Positions 24,301-32,457 of a stretch of 64,000 nucleotides of DNA are shown piece after piece. The notes under the pieces are model-generated. The model worked only from the letters and a program-made list of their open reading frames with translations. It did no database searches and was not told the origin of the DNA. The stretch lies in NCBI RefSeq assembly GCF_012273895.1, contig NC_052125.1:1488001-1552000 (forward strand). The letters run 5' to 3'. This stretch comes from Zerene cesonia. Lineage: Eukaryota > Arthropoda > Insecta > Lepidoptera > Pieridae. Within the stretch, counting starts at the first letter, position 1; each line of letters begins with the position of its first letter. Both the position numbers and the translations under genes were made by a program.

Positions 24301-24492
24301 GGTTAATAATATAATGAATAAATCGCGTTTAAAATCCGTTAAAAAGTTTTTAATTTCGAAACAATAATAATTATTCAATAAAAATTTACAGGTTCGGAGA
24401 GCGAAAAAGATTCACCCCCCTCCCCCGCCGCCCCCTCCGCCGCTGCATCCCCCGCTGAGGCGAAATCGGACGCTGACAAGAAACAAGACTGA
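1957..24492 (+). CDS. Lnp: Lunapark, endoplasmic reticulum three-way junction protein
   Basis: Spliced gene with exons 1957-1983 (MGLIISRFR), 13277-13512, 18520-18652, 19618-19720, 20730-20845, 21266-21395, 22142 to beyond 22157 (runs into the N gap), 23620-23703 and 24392-24492 (stop TGA). Phases agree at every junction that can be checked. Lunapark stabilises ER tubule junctions. Visible parts: N-terminal MG (myristoylation-type) leader; coiled coil KEILEELETRIKSIE; two hydrophobic segments (VIGMIMVNSVGLYVLFALLYY and the VMYASPLLVLPVLVIFLRSA region); second coiled coil ending KKKILEEVMNTETYK; then the zinc finger start ALDKVVDYLLKDG and ALICTECFSHNG, continued as GMAMI in exon 7. The second CxxC half of the zinc finger is missing because of the gap. 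The C-terminus is acidic and Ser/Pro/Ala-rich, as in other lunaparks. Intron 1 is 11.3 kb and full of repeats. Confidence 0.93.
4816..4869. repeat. Hairpin with 18-bp perfect arms
   Basis: AATACAATGTAAAGGGTA and its exact reverse complement TACCCTTTACATTGTATT flank an 18-base loop that itself contains a small AGGAT/ATCCT stem. Located in lunapark intron 1. Confidence 0.85.
5361..5651 (+). mobile_element. SINE family B
   Basis: Head GAGCACGCTTCGGCACGTAT, pyrimidine-rich middle, and a GCCCGCTGTGACATAAAAAA tail with poly(A). At least nine related copies occur in the window. Confidence 0.6.
6160..6318 (+). mobile_element. Helitron-like element, family 2
   Basis: Contains CGTTACCAAACTCCTTTGAAA, GGTAGGTCTGACAATCGGCC and the tail AGAACAGCGTTTGGCGAGTC typical of family 2. 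It ends next to the first assembly gap, and its 3' end is repeated on the other side of that gap. Confidence 0.5.
6344..7343. other. Assembly gap (1000 N)
   Basis: Exactly 1000 N. The 77 bases before it (6267-6343) are repeated immediately after it (7344-7420). Confidence 0.99.
7440..7576 (-). mobile_element. Helitron-like element, family 3, partial
   Basis: Contains CCTTCCCCAATAAATGGGCT, ATCGGACCAGTAGTTCTTGA and CAGCTTTATAATATTAGTAT, in the reverse orientation of the family. The CTAG terminus is not present. Confidence 0.5.
7861..8035 (+). mobile_element. LINE 3' end fragment
   Basis: Contains AAAAGAGCTACTACATAGTT and GAAACTGCTTTCCGAACCGG, a retroposon 3' UTR motif also present near 42080 and 49840. 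It ends in a degenerate GAGTTT repeat tail. Confidence 0.5.
8247..8450 (-). mobile_element. Helitron-like element, family 5
   Basis: Begins TTTTGCCCGCGGTTTCG and ends ACTATGTATTGATA. A related copy lies at about 49257-49451. Confidence 0.45.
8661..8832 (-). mobile_element. Helitron-like element, family 2
   Basis: CAGCCGACCCGGCAAACGCT at one end and GTGACACGAGAATTTTATAT at the other. Abuts a family 1 copy. Confidence 0.6.
8838..9034 (-). mobile_element. Non-autonomous Helitron, family 1
   Basis: CTAGCTGCGCCCCGCGGTTT end followed by TTGCAATCGGTTCAGCAGTT, finishing in the TATAATGTTAAGTAGTA terminus. Confidence 0.7.
9118..9262 (-). mobile_element. SINE family B, reverse
   Basis: TGTCATAGCGGGCAACTGAG followed by GGTGGTTCGCCTGATGGTTA, with the family's 'addition/deletion' decay pattern. 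Confidence 0.6.
9270..9312. repeat. (AT)n microsatellite
   Basis: About 20 AT dinucleotides in a row, directly after the SINE family B copy. Confidence 0.95.
9479..9689 (+). mobile_element. tRNA-derived SINE, family A
   Basis: The head has a Pol III A box (TGGTACAGTGGTAAACGCG) and a perfect B box (GGTTCGATTCC) in a tRNA-like GACCGCC...GGGGAC fold. The body contains GTCTCGGTCTGGCAGGAC and GATCACCTACTTGTCCGT. Not a functional tRNA gene: the same unit recurs at 20994, 34847 and 38712. Confidence 0.85.
10010..10170 (-). mobile_element. Helitron-like element, family 3
   Basis: CTGGCTTCGCCCGTGGTACA through AATCGGACCAGTAGTTCCTG to CAGCTTTATAATATTAGTAT. Confidence 0.55.
10240..10400 (+). repeat. 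Dispersed repeat 'GCCGACTTCAAAAA'
   Basis: GCCGACTTCAAAAATAGGAT, then TGGACCGATTTTTACGAATT and TAAAGTTGGTG. A related copy is at 36548-36685. Element class not determined. Confidence 0.4.
10540..10970 (+). repeat. GC-rich unclassified repeat-like segment
   Basis: Clearly more GC-rich than the surrounding intron, with a CCGCCCGTCATTACGGGCGG palindrome at 10657-10676. An 82-codon open frame covers the right part but has no recognisable domain. Likely a retroposon relic. Confidence 0.3.
11790..11994 (+). mobile_element. Non-autonomous Helitron, family 1 (near intact)
   Basis: 5' TCCTACTAATATTATAAATG, 3' CGGGTGAAACCGCGGGGCGC then AGCTAG. The GC-rich inverted repeat just before CTAG is the Helitron-type terminal hairpin. 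205 bp. Confidence 0.8.
12540..12690 (+). mobile_element. LINE reverse-transcriptase C-terminal relic
   Basis: Broken frames read NSLPAVVFP and then, after a frameshift, EQFYNLDVFKARVNRFLSS, the usual last residues of LINE polymerases, followed by a stop and an A-rich end. Confidence 0.55.
13542..13745 (-). mobile_element. SINE family B, reverse
   Basis: Begins GTGATTGCGGGCAACTGAGC 30 bp after the donor of lunapark exon 2; contains GGTAAGCGATCA and GATGCGCTGCC. Confidence 0.65.
13965..14172 (+). mobile_element. SINE family B
   Basis: Pyrimidine-rich body, CACCAGCTCGGTTGCCCGCG and an A-rich tail. Confidence 0.55.
14360..14527 (-). mobile_element. Helitron family 1, internally deleted
   Basis: CTAGCTGCGCCCCGCGGTTT ... 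TATAATATTAGTAGGA. About 35 bp of the middle is missing relative to full copies. Confidence 0.7.
15116..15315 (-). mobile_element. Helitron family 1
   Basis: CTAGCTGCGCTCCGCGGTTT end and TATAATATTAGTAGGA end, 200 bp. Confidence 0.75.
15725..15922 (+). mobile_element. Helitron family 1
   Basis: TCTACTAATATTATAAATGC to ACCGCGGGGCGCAGCTA. Confidence 0.75.
16030..16160 (+). mobile_element. Second tRNA-like SINE (family D)
   Basis: TCACGGGTGGCCGAGAGACT resembles the 5' part and A box of a Leu/Ser-type tRNA, followed by GCGGTTTCGAATTTCGCC (B-box-like). Related units lie at 20104-20264 and 42880-42990. Confidence 0.5.
16709..16768 (-). mobile_element. SINE/retroposon family C fragment
   Basis: AGGCCCGTGTCCCACCCGTG GGAACATATATGGGCTG, then (GAT)n. 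Family C is repeated at 21635, 30470, 48395, 51165 and 54438. Confidence 0.6.
17003..17222 (+). mobile_element. Helitron family 1 with (TG)n expansion
   Basis: TCCTAGTAATATTATAAATG ... AACCGCGGGGCGCAGCTAG; the internal TG run is expanded to about ten units. Confidence 0.8.
17224..17384 (+). mobile_element. Helitron-like element abutting the previous copy
   Basis: ATTATAAAAAGGCAGAATTT ... CGAAGCCGGGGCGAACTGGT. Inserted directly against the CTAG end of the preceding element, consistent with insertion at AT dinucleotides. Confidence 0.5.
17885..17985 (+). mobile_element. MITE fragment (TTAAACGCGATTTAT family)
   Basis: GTGACCACGCTCGCTGTGAA, GTTCGAAACGTCG and AGATCGCGTTTAAAA, shared with the more complete copy at 24167-24358. 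Confidence 0.5.
18698..18875 (-). mobile_element. SINE family B, reverse
   Basis: TTTTTATGTCACCGTCGACG, GGTGGTAAGCGGTACCACTG and an internal TACAAATGGATTGCC stretch. Confidence 0.5.
18904..19090 (+). mobile_element. Chimeric Helitron (family 2 head, family 1 tail)
   Basis: Starts with family 2 sequence (TAATATATAAAATTCTCGTG to CTGAGAATCGGCCAACATCT) and switches at about 19020 to the family 1 3' end (TATCCCGATATTCCTACGGG to GCGCAGCTAG). The same junction is present in reverse at 56469-56651. Confidence 0.8.
19093..19265 (+). mobile_element. Helitron-like element, family 2
   Basis: CTATATAAAATTCTCGTGTC to GCAGAATAGCGTATGCCGGT. Lies directly behind the chimeric copy. Confidence 0.65.
19806..20003 (-). 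mobile_element. Helitron-like element, family 4
   Basis: CCCGGCTCCGCCCGAATATC, TTATCCCAAGGGAAATTTAT, AATCCGTTCAGGTGTTTCAG, ending near ACAAAATTAGTGTGAT. It begins about 85 bp after lunapark exon 4. Related copies at 46222, 53447 and 59587. Confidence 0.5.
20104..20264. repeat. Foldback element built from tRNA-like halves
   Basis: Outer arms 20104-20127 and 20241-20264 are perfect 24-bp inverted repeats. Inner arms GAGGCGGGATTCGAACCTGC and GCGGGTTCTAATCCCGCCTC pair with few mismatches around a loop of roughly 45 bp. Each arm carries a B-box-like GGTTCGAATCC, in opposite orientations. Confidence 0.8.
20310..20488 (-). mobile_element. Helitron-like element, family 2
   Basis: CTAGCTGCACCCGGCAAACG to TGTGACACGAGAATTTTATA. 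Confidence 0.7.
20902..20992 (+). mobile_element. SINE family B, internally deleted
   Basis: Head GAGCAAGTTTCGGCACGAAT joined directly to the tail ACCACCAGCTTCATTGCCGA and poly(A). Lies 57 bp after lunapark exon 5. Confidence 0.5.
20994..21199 (-). mobile_element. tRNA-derived SINE, family A, reverse
   Basis: AAAGTGAAGTCCCGTGTCCC to GGGAATCGAACCCAGGACCC and CACTGTACCAAGGAGGCGGT. A and B boxes are readable on the minus strand. Confidence 0.85.
21635..21935 (+). mobile_element. SINE/retroposon family C (long copy)
   Basis: CATCATCATCAGCAGCCCAT, GGACACAGGCCTCCTATGAG, CCACCACGCTGGCCAAGTGC, TTTCCTTCACAGTAAGAGCA. A near-identical layout is at 48395-48672. Located in lunapark intron 6. Confidence 0.7.
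22158..23157. other. Assembly gap (1000 N)
   Basis: Interrupts lunapark just inside exon 7; the rest of the zinc finger should be in the missing sequence. Confidence 0.99.
23771..23930 (+). mobile_element. Helitron family 1, internally deleted
   Basis: TCCTACTAATATTATAAATG ... CGAAACCGCGGGGCGCAGCTAG region; about 40 bp of the GTACGTAGACAGCTGG middle is absent. Confidence 0.75.
24167..24358. mobile_element. MITE with terminal inverted repeats
   Basis: Left arm AGCGGATTTTAAACGCGATT and right arm AATCGCGTTTAAAATCCGTT are near-perfect reverse complements extending about 50 bp each. The centre contains CACGCTCGCTGTAAACTGTT. It ends only 33 bp before the last lunapark exon. Confidence 0.8.
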
Positions 24493-24699
24493 TCGATTGT
24501 AGCCCACTCGATTGTAGGCGAATCGATGTTCTCGATATGCTCGGGATACACGCTTAAAGTTCTGCTAATGGTGGATGCACACACTCAAATTGCATGAGGC
24601 TTGAGCGAAATGACGGACATAACCACTTATTGTGATGGTAAATGTATGTCTGTAAAGCGTACGCTACGAAATTCATGCGTAAGATTGTGATTTTCTAGC

Positions 24700-24705
24700 A
24701 ATAAA
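24700..24705 (+). terminator. Poly(A) signal of lunapark
   Basis: AATAAA about 210 bp after the lunapark stop codon. Confidence 0.5.
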
Positions 24706-26580
24706 TTTTATATATACATGTCGGCGATTTTTATCTTAGATTTTTACAAATTTTTTAAATAATATTGCAGCATAGTGTATTATGTTGTTTACTTCTGTTA
24801 TGGAAAGTGCTTTTAAATTAATTTGATTATTAAATATATCATTGTATAAGAAATATCGAGCATTATATTAGAACTAAATATATATTGAAAAAATAAGTCC
24901 AATCTAATATATTATATAATATAGAAACCTACCACTGAATCCAGACTTTTTAATATGTTTCATAATAATAAAATAGTTACATAATAAAAAATAAATTAAC
25001 ATATATTGCGGTATTTTTTAATCGAATTTAAACAATTTTCATAACAGGAGCAAAATGTAATCTTGCAAGTGTCTCATGCAATTTAAGCGCGTGTGTCCGC
25101 AGCATCGAATGAGAATCAATTTGAAATTCGAATAAGGAAACCGTTGCGGTGGTTATCGGCTGTTAACTATTTATATAACGTGATTTGGGATGATTGCGGG
25201 TAGAAAATAATTATATAACTAGTATTGCCCCGTGACTTTGCTCGCGCTAGCTAGCTATTTTAGCTATGGAATAACAGTCGGATCGATTCGGTAGTTCTTG
25301 TGTAAAGGAGCAGCAAACAAACAAACTCAGATATTTACGGTTCAACTTATTTCAAACTAGAAGTCCATATTTTCAAAATAATGTCATAATCGTAATTGTT
25401 CCAAATCACGTAATTATAATAAAGTAATAAAAAAAAATGTATAATAATAATTCATTTTCATTACTCATTTAATTTTATGGTGTAAAATTTAAATGACGTG
25501 TCCTATCCATTAGTTGATTTAATTATATATGAATTTAACGGATTTAAACTCGATTTTTATCCGGACACCAGGTACAGTGTGCGCCCACACTGATATAACT
25601 GCTCGTAGATGTCATTGGTGATTTAAAATCAGTTTAAAACCGTTAAAATTTGGTTTTTAAAGTATATATTTAAATAGTTAAGACATTAGAAATTGACAAA
25701 TATTTATATGGATATAAATGTATATGTGGTTATAATTTTTGAATCCCTTACTTGAAAATTTAAATTTTTTGTTAATTTTCTTTAATTTTTTTTTAATTCA
25801 TTTCTGTAAATCGTTTCAAATATAAAAAGAAAGGTTTTTTTTTTATCCATTTTGTATCATTTCGTATTTAAACAAATATTACGCTTTAGATAGAAAGAGA
25901 CGGATATAAATCTATACGATATAATTTAAGAACTATTTAAAATGCTAGACAAGGTTAGCAATAGTCACCCCGTATATCTATCCTTGTCTTTGCACGCGTC
26001 ATGCTAAATTGAACTTACAATCGACTGTCATAAGGTTGAGTTTTTCTTTTTATTACGTGGAGTGGGCATGTTTTTTTATCTTATATATATAAAGTTACAT
26101 TAAAATATATTATGACATTATTTTAAGTTGAAACACAATATGTAGATATTTATTACTGAAAGCTTATATGAATATATAATGTCGGATTGTGCATGGCATT
26201 AAAATGACTGGACTTATTTTGATGAGGTTTTGCGTACACATAGATAATGAGTAAGATTAAAGCATAAGTTTACTCATAGAAACTTATCCTAGTATGTATT
26301 AAATAGCTTTTACAAGTGTTTTATTCATATTATTACCTGTGTGTTATACGTCTATATGTGCACAAAATATCATCAAAAGATGTTCAACCGTTTCGGTGCG
26401 AAAAGTAATAGCACATAGAAATATGTACTTATTCGAAAGATCATGCTCACAACTCGTGTTGAAATAGTCAATAATTTATTGGAATTTAGGAGTTAAGGTC
26501 CATACTATTTATTATTATATTATAGGTATATCACAGGTCAGATAAGAGGTTGGAAACGAAATAGTTTATTATATAAGAAG
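24706..26580. other. AT-rich intergenic sequence
   Basis: No gene seen. It contains a weak Helitron-like remnant near 25219-25330 (ACTAGTATTGCCCCGTGACT) and otherwise unremarkable AT-rich DNA. Confidence 0.4.
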
Positions 26581-26610
26581 GCGTGTTGCCGATGTTCTGA
26601 CAACATTTAA

Positions 26611-26875
26611 GACTCGACTCACATCGAAAGAGGCGTCGAAGCGCAGTGAAACGAAGTGACAGATTTAGTGTCATACGAATTTGAGCTTAATTTTCATTGT
26701 GATAATAGTTATTATCGCACAAGTAACTCGAATTCCGGTGAATTCCATTACCGGGGTCGCGCGACTCTCCACTTTCTCATGCGATAACAATTATTATGAC
26801 AATGGAAATATAGTTCAAATTCGTACGACACTGACAATGTGCGTCGACGCTCTGTCGATGCGAGTTGAGCCTAAC
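26611..26875. repeat. Degenerate foldback element
   Basis: The left arm (about 26611-26730; GTCATACGAATTTGAG, CATTGTGATAATAGTTATTATCGC) is matched in reverse by the right arm (about 26775-26875; GCGATAACAATTATTATGACAATG, CAAATTCGTACGACACTGA). Arms are about 100-120 bp with several mismatches. No terminal target duplication was identified. Confidence 0.7.
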
Positions 26876-26899
26876 ACTCGGCAAACGATTGAATCGCAA

Positions 26900-27832
26900 T
26901 GAACGGACTACAATGCGCGATCGCTCGCTTCGTACGAGACGGTACCAATGCATTGCAAGCAATGTATAGTTTGATATCCGTTTGCGATAGTATCGTTTTG
27001 TTATATAAACACAACATTATCAACTTAGTATATGTATAATCTATGTCCAACAAGCCCCTTCTAACCTTTTATATTTGTACTGTGGTATATATATTTAATA
27101 TTTAATGTTTGCGGGGTGTTATTGTTGGAATATTTGGTATGTTAAGACGTTTTTCGTTAATTTCTCTGTAGAATTTCGGATAATTTTAGTTTTAGTGTTA
27201 ATATTGTGCCTTTGTCTTGTGTTTGGGAGGTAAAGTTAAATTGAATGTGGCTAAAGTTTAATTAAGTTGGAATTAGGGGGTAAAGTTGTTTAAGGAGTAA
27301 GATTAAATTAGATGTGTTAAGGGGTAAAGTATAAGGGGTAAAGTTGATTTGATTTCGGGCTACCAATGTTAAGCTGTAAAACATTTTTTTCGTAGAGGTA
27401 AAAGTTAATAATAAGAATAATCATCCATTGATTCTGATTACATACATGAATGAAGTAATAATTGTGTGTCAATTTATAAGGAATTCGAGGGTGAGATTTT
27501 TAATTAATTAGTTTATAATACAGACAAGTTAGTTACAGTATATAAAAGTATTTAATAAAAACTATTTATACTAAAGTAAGTTTTTCGTATTACAATGTTA
27601 TTAGATTCAAATCGATCGACTTTACCACACTTTAAAAACACACCTAAACAAAAATACACCCCGAATAGAGGTAAAGTGACTTTACCTCCGAAACACTGGA
27701 TCATAAACTCGCGAGCATTTCATATTCGCATTAATAATCACATTAGAGATAATTATTTATTTCTACTAATTATTATTTAATTTTAAGGTCTTCTGAATCT
27801 TCCTAGATGTAATTATAGATTTAGCGATATAT
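26900..27832. other. AT-rich intergenic sequence
   Basis: No gene seen. It includes a G/T-skewed stretch (about 27200-27350) with several GGGGTAAAGT units. Short open frames here have no coding character. Confidence 0.35.
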
Positions 27833-28832
27833 NNNNNNNNNNNNNNNNNNNNNNNNNNNNNNNNNNNNNNNNNNNNNNNNNNNNNNNNNNNNNNNNNNNN
27901 NNNNNNNNNNNNNNNNNNNNNNNNNNNNNNNNNNNNNNNNNNNNNNNNNNNNNNNNNNNNNNNNNNNNNNNNNNNNNNNNNNNNNNNNNNNNNNNNNNNN
28001 NNNNNNNNNNNNNNNNNNNNNNNNNNNNNNNNNNNNNNNNNNNNNNNNNNNNNNNNNNNNNNNNNNNNNNNNNNNNNNNNNNNNNNNNNNNNNNNNNNNN
28101 NNNNNNNNNNNNNNNNNNNNNNNNNNNNNNNNNNNNNNNNNNNNNNNNNNNNNNNNNNNNNNNNNNNNNNNNNNNNNNNNNNNNNNNNNNNNNNNNNNNN
28201 NNNNNNNNNNNNNNNNNNNNNNNNNNNNNNNNNNNNNNNNNNNNNNNNNNNNNNNNNNNNNNNNNNNNNNNNNNNNNNNNNNNNNNNNNNNNNNNNNNNN
28301 NNNNNNNNNNNNNNNNNNNNNNNNNNNNNNNNNNNNNNNNNNNNNNNNNNNNNNNNNNNNNNNNNNNNNNNNNNNNNNNNNNNNNNNNNNNNNNNNNNNN
28401 NNNNNNNNNNNNNNNNNNNNNNNNNNNNNNNNNNNNNNNNNNNNNNNNNNNNNNNNNNNNNNNNNNNNNNNNNNNNNNNNNNNNNNNNNNNNNNNNNNNN
28501 NNNNNNNNNNNNNNNNNNNNNNNNNNNNNNNNNNNNNNNNNNNNNNNNNNNNNNNNNNNNNNNNNNNNNNNNNNNNNNNNNNNNNNNNNNNNNNNNNNNN
28601 NNNNNNNNNNNNNNNNNNNNNNNNNNNNNNNNNNNNNNNNNNNNNNNNNNNNNNNNNNNNNNNNNNNNNNNNNNNNNNNNNNNNNNNNNNNNNNNNNNNN
28701 NNNNNNNNNNNNNNNNNNNNNNNNNNNNNNNNNNNNNNNNNNNNNNNNNNNNNNNNNNNNNNNNNNNNNNNNNNNNNNNNNNNNNNNNNNNNNNNNNNNN
28801 NNNNNNNNNNNNNNNNNNNNNNNNNNNNNNNN
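27833..28832. other. Assembly gap (1000 N)
   Basis: Exactly 1000 N in the intergenic region between lunapark and the chorion cluster. Confidence 0.99.
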
Positions 28833-29290
28833 AATATGGAAGGTTGAAACAATTAATAGTGATGTTTAGGTCTAGAAAAAGGTTAGGTGAAAGATTTGGC
28901 TATAGATTTTAACGTCATTAGTTGGACTGAGGGTTTTTGTAAGGAAACGACTTTTTAACTCAGAATTGTTAAAACACAAGATAACTTTTACAAATTATGT
29001 GTAAAATTGAGGAAAAATAAATTCCTAATTAATAATTACAGGTATTATCAGATTATTTAAGAGTTTCAAGGCTAAAATGATTTTGTTTTATACATAAATA
29101 AATAAAAATCTTGTTTCAGTCTTTCATAACATCCGGGCTTGCTACTTAAATCCGATTTCCCTAACAATGCTTACTTATGTAGTAACCGATACTCGCGTCA
29201 ACCAGTCAACTATCGATTTGCGTACATCCGTTTCGTATCTCACTCCTATCAGGCAAAAATAAATTAGATCTACGTGTTCATTAACGTTGA

Positions 29291-29612
29291 AGGTCATTCA
29301 AGGTTGTATAACGTCATCCATGGTCGTTTTATGTCATCCATGGTCGTTTAACGTCATTCATGGTCATATAATATCGTTTAAGGTCGTCCAAAGACATTGA
29401 AGACCGTTTAAGGTTATTTGCGTGCTGCTAGGTCGTTCAAAGACGTGCATGGTCATTTAAAGTCATTCAAAATCATTCGAGGTCGTATATGATCATCAAA
29501 GTTCTTCATGGTCGTTCAAAATCATTCATGGTCATTTAAAGTCATTCAAAATCATTCAAGGTCATTCAAATTTACGCATGGTCATTCGTATGAGGTCGTT
29601 TAAAGGTCAATA
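29291..29612. repeat. Degenerate 10-bp tandem array, consensus GGTCATTCAA
   Basis: About thirty consecutive decamers such as GGTCATTCAA, GGTCGTTTAA, CGTCATCCAT and AGTCATTCAA. Units often alternate GGTC and AGTC/CGTC starts, giving a 20-bp higher-order period. One interruption occurs near 29420-29430. Many units contain AGGTCA-like or TGGTCA-like cores. Confidence 0.9.
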
Positions 29613-29722
29613 AAGATGTTCGCCGGTTACTATAAGACTGTATGTGTGTATAAAATTTTAATTTTGTTAAAAATATATTGCTAGGTGGAAACGCCTGCTT
29701 TGGTTAGATGTTTGTTGGAAGA

Positions 29723-29870
29723 CTAGCTGTTCGCCCCGGCTTCGCCCGTGTTTTCTATATAGCCTATGTCACTCGGCGAAGTCACAGCTTTCTAATGTTG
29801 AAGGAATTTTTGAAATGGATCCAGTAGTTTTTTTGGTGCAAACATTACATACAAACATATTACTGTATAC
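29723..29870 (-). mobile_element. Helitron-like element, family 3
   Basis: CTAGCTGTTCGCCCCGGCTT to ACATACAAACATATTACTGT. Immediately followed by another element of the same superfamily. Confidence 0.6.
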
Positions 29871-29874
29871 TAGC

Positions 29875-30067
29875 TGCACCGCGCGGTTTTACCTGCGGAC
29901 GAATTTACGGGCGATATCAATTATTGGTACGGCTTATGTCTTATTCTGATTTATAAGCTAAATCATTGTAGAGTTTCATTAAAATCCATCCAGTAGCTTT
30001 TACATGAAAGAATAACAAGCATCCATCCCTCCATAATTACAGACTTTTGCGTTTATAATAAGTAGGA
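29875..30067 (-). mobile_element. Helitron-like element (LEP1-like)
   Basis: CTAGCTGCACCGCGCGGTTT, AAAATCCATCCAGTAGCTTT, ending in TTTATAATAAGTAGGAT. Confidence 0.6.
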
Positions 30068-30469
30068 TTTATTTCAATATAATTATATTTATTTATTATT
30101 GATATATTATACTTTGGAAGCAGGCGTTTTCCACACAAAGCGTTTTAAGAAGCGGAATATTAACAAAATCGATAAATAAAGTTCTATACTCAAGACATTA
30201 TCTAGTCAATTGTTAAATTGCATTTTATAAAGCTTCGTATGCATTGTACCAATATAATATATATCTAGATATAGACTCGCTGTGATCTAGCCACAAGTCT
30301 CTTCCAAACAGTGATGTGTATTGTTCATTTTTATACTTACTGCAGCCTGCGCCTTCACTCGTGCGTTACATGGGTATAAAGCAGCGGATGTGCTTTATCC
30401 AAACTTAACTAATAGTGTACCAAATTTTGTAGTAACGTGAAGTTTTCAAAACTGTGAAAGAAAACATAA

Positions 30470-30640
30470 TATCAAAAGTTCGGGGGACATGTGACATCTG
30501 CCCGCAGTCGGCCAGCGTGGTGGATAATGGCCTGAAATCCTCATACGTCGTGTACCCCCGTCCACGCTACCTAACGTATATACCCGTATACCCGCGTCCC
30601 AGCAGTGGGAACATGTAAAGCCTGATGATGATGATGATGA
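30470..30640 (-). mobile_element. SINE/retroposon family C, reverse
   Basis: ATCAAAAGTTCGGGGGACAT, AGTCGGCCAGCGTGGTGGAT, CCCAGCAGTGGGAACATGTA, ending in (GAT)n. Confidence 0.65.
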
Positions 30641-31795
30641 TGATGCTACTGTTTTCGCTTGGTAGATTGACAGCATTTTCACAAGCTTCTACGTTTATAA
30701 TTTTTTGTTATTTTATAATTAATATGTAACTGTATATAAAATCTACCGCAGATTCAATAGGCCAACGAGACGTTTATAATTTTAGTGGGAGTAGTTAGTA
30801 AAATCTATGCATTTTGGAATTAAGCTAAATGAAAAAGATAAGTCAATTTATATAGCTACGACCGGTTAAATATTGGTACAGTGTGTACGCAGCATTAGCA
30901 ATCGCAAAATCGATTCGATTAAAATCGATTCGACGAAACTCGATGTAACATAAATCGATTTAACCATTACTACCCTACATTCCTCGATTGGTTTTTGACA
31001 AAATGTATGTCCCATTGCTGTTAAAACAATTGGTTTTGTGTTCGAACAGTTGTTTTATCTGTCCAGCTACTAAGAGTTATTAATGAAAAATTTAAATTAA
31101 CGTTTTTTTTTTTCGTCAAACGAATGAGAATTTATATGCGTGCACTTTGGATGAGTTTTGTATTATAGGAATCATAAATTACGTATCAATTTTGACATAA
31201 ATATTTAGTAATGCTGACCGTACTTTTATTTAATTTCATGCAACGTTGTGATAATAACGAATTGTTTTGTACAACAAAGGGACAATAAAGAATTTGTGTT
31301 ATTATGACTAATTTTATATTGTGTGCAATTTTTAAAACAACTAGCAATTGCCTTTTAACAATAAATGAACCATGTATGCCTGTTTTCATTTATTGTTGTC
31401 CTACGCATTTTTAATTAAAGGTTTTCTCTGAATTAATGGTGTTTTCTTTGTTCATTAATTATTTATTACAATAAAAGTCACTGGAGAGCTCTAAATTCTA
31501 AAATAAGACCCATAAGAAAAAAAGGTGTGTGTGCGATTCACACATGATAGAAGTGAAACTTCAATAAATCGTTAAAAGAATGAATAAAATAGTATGTATA
31601 TTTCTGTCTCATTCTTTGCCGGCTTCATTCTACACATTTTTGTATTTGTGTCTCTTACCTGTCGTTTTTCCGTTGCATCAGGTTTGAAATCACAACGATT
31701 CTAAAGAAGTTTCACTTCAAAAATATAGTAATTTCCTAACAAACAAAAAGAATCATGTCAATTGGATAACCCACAGAGTTAACGAAACCAAAAAA
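30641..31795. other. Intergenic sequence without a gene
   Basis: AT-rich. A cluster of ATCGATT motifs (30903-30962) is the only visible structure. Confidence 0.35.
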
Positions 31796-32115
31796 TATAT
31801 TAATTTAGAAATTAAAGACTTTAAGGGATCACGGACGGAGCGCATCTCCGCGTGACCACGCTCGCTGTAAAGTGTTCGAAACGTCGGATTAAATAGTATA
31901 ATAAACTAGCGGTTCGCCCCGGCTTTGCCTGTGTTAGGTATAGCCTATAGCCTTCGTCAATAAATGGGCTATTTAACACTGAAAGAATTTTTCAAATCGG
32001 ACCAGTTGTTTCTGAGATTAGTGTGTTCAAACAAACAAAGAAACTCTTCAGCTTTATAATATTAGTGTAGATAAATCACGTTTAAAATTCGTTAGTCTTT
32101 AATTTGTAAGCGTAT
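31796..32115. mobile_element. MITE split by a nested Helitron
   Basis: 31796-31905 and 32071-32115 are the two parts of a MITE of the TTAAACGCGATTTAT family (CACGCTCGCTGTAAAGTGTT on the left, AATCACGTTTAAAATTCGTT on the right). They are separated by a family 3 Helitron at 31906-32070 (CTAGCGGTTCGCCCCGGCTT to TTATAATATTAGTGTAG), inserted between A and T. Confidence 0.75.
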
Positions 32116-32423
32116 AATACTCGCGAAAAATCAAACTACAAAAACATTCAGTTGAAGTAAGAACCATAACGGAACGTCAGTTGAAAACATGATTATTTCA
32201 ATAATTTTTTCTTTATATCATACCTTACAATTGTAGGTACATTTAATATCTACTTACTCATGCAATATACGAAGATATTAAACGCGAGGTTGCAAAATTA
32301 AACAAAACACGATTTAAACACAAAATGTCACGTTTTTGGTGATCGGAAAGTGACTATTCATGTTTATATGACTAATTGGAACAATTATTAAGCAAAGACA
32401 TACATACATGATATATTTGATTT

Positions 32424-32457
32424 ACTATAATGAATGTCAACTGACATTCATTATAGT
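32424..32457. repeat. Perfect 16-bp-arm palindrome
   Basis: ACTATAATGAATGTCA, a two-base AC spacer, then TGACATTCATTATAGT. Followed by two direct copies of GATACTGTATTTTTT (about 32459 and 32488). Confidence 0.9.

Noticed and set aside
24375..24584. Minus-strand Ala/Ser-rich frame
   Set aside because: Antisense shadow of the low-complexity last exon of lunapark.
30903..30962. Cluster of ATCGATT motifs as a DREF-type promoter
   Set aside because: No gene start nearby on either strand; most likely a small tandem repeat.
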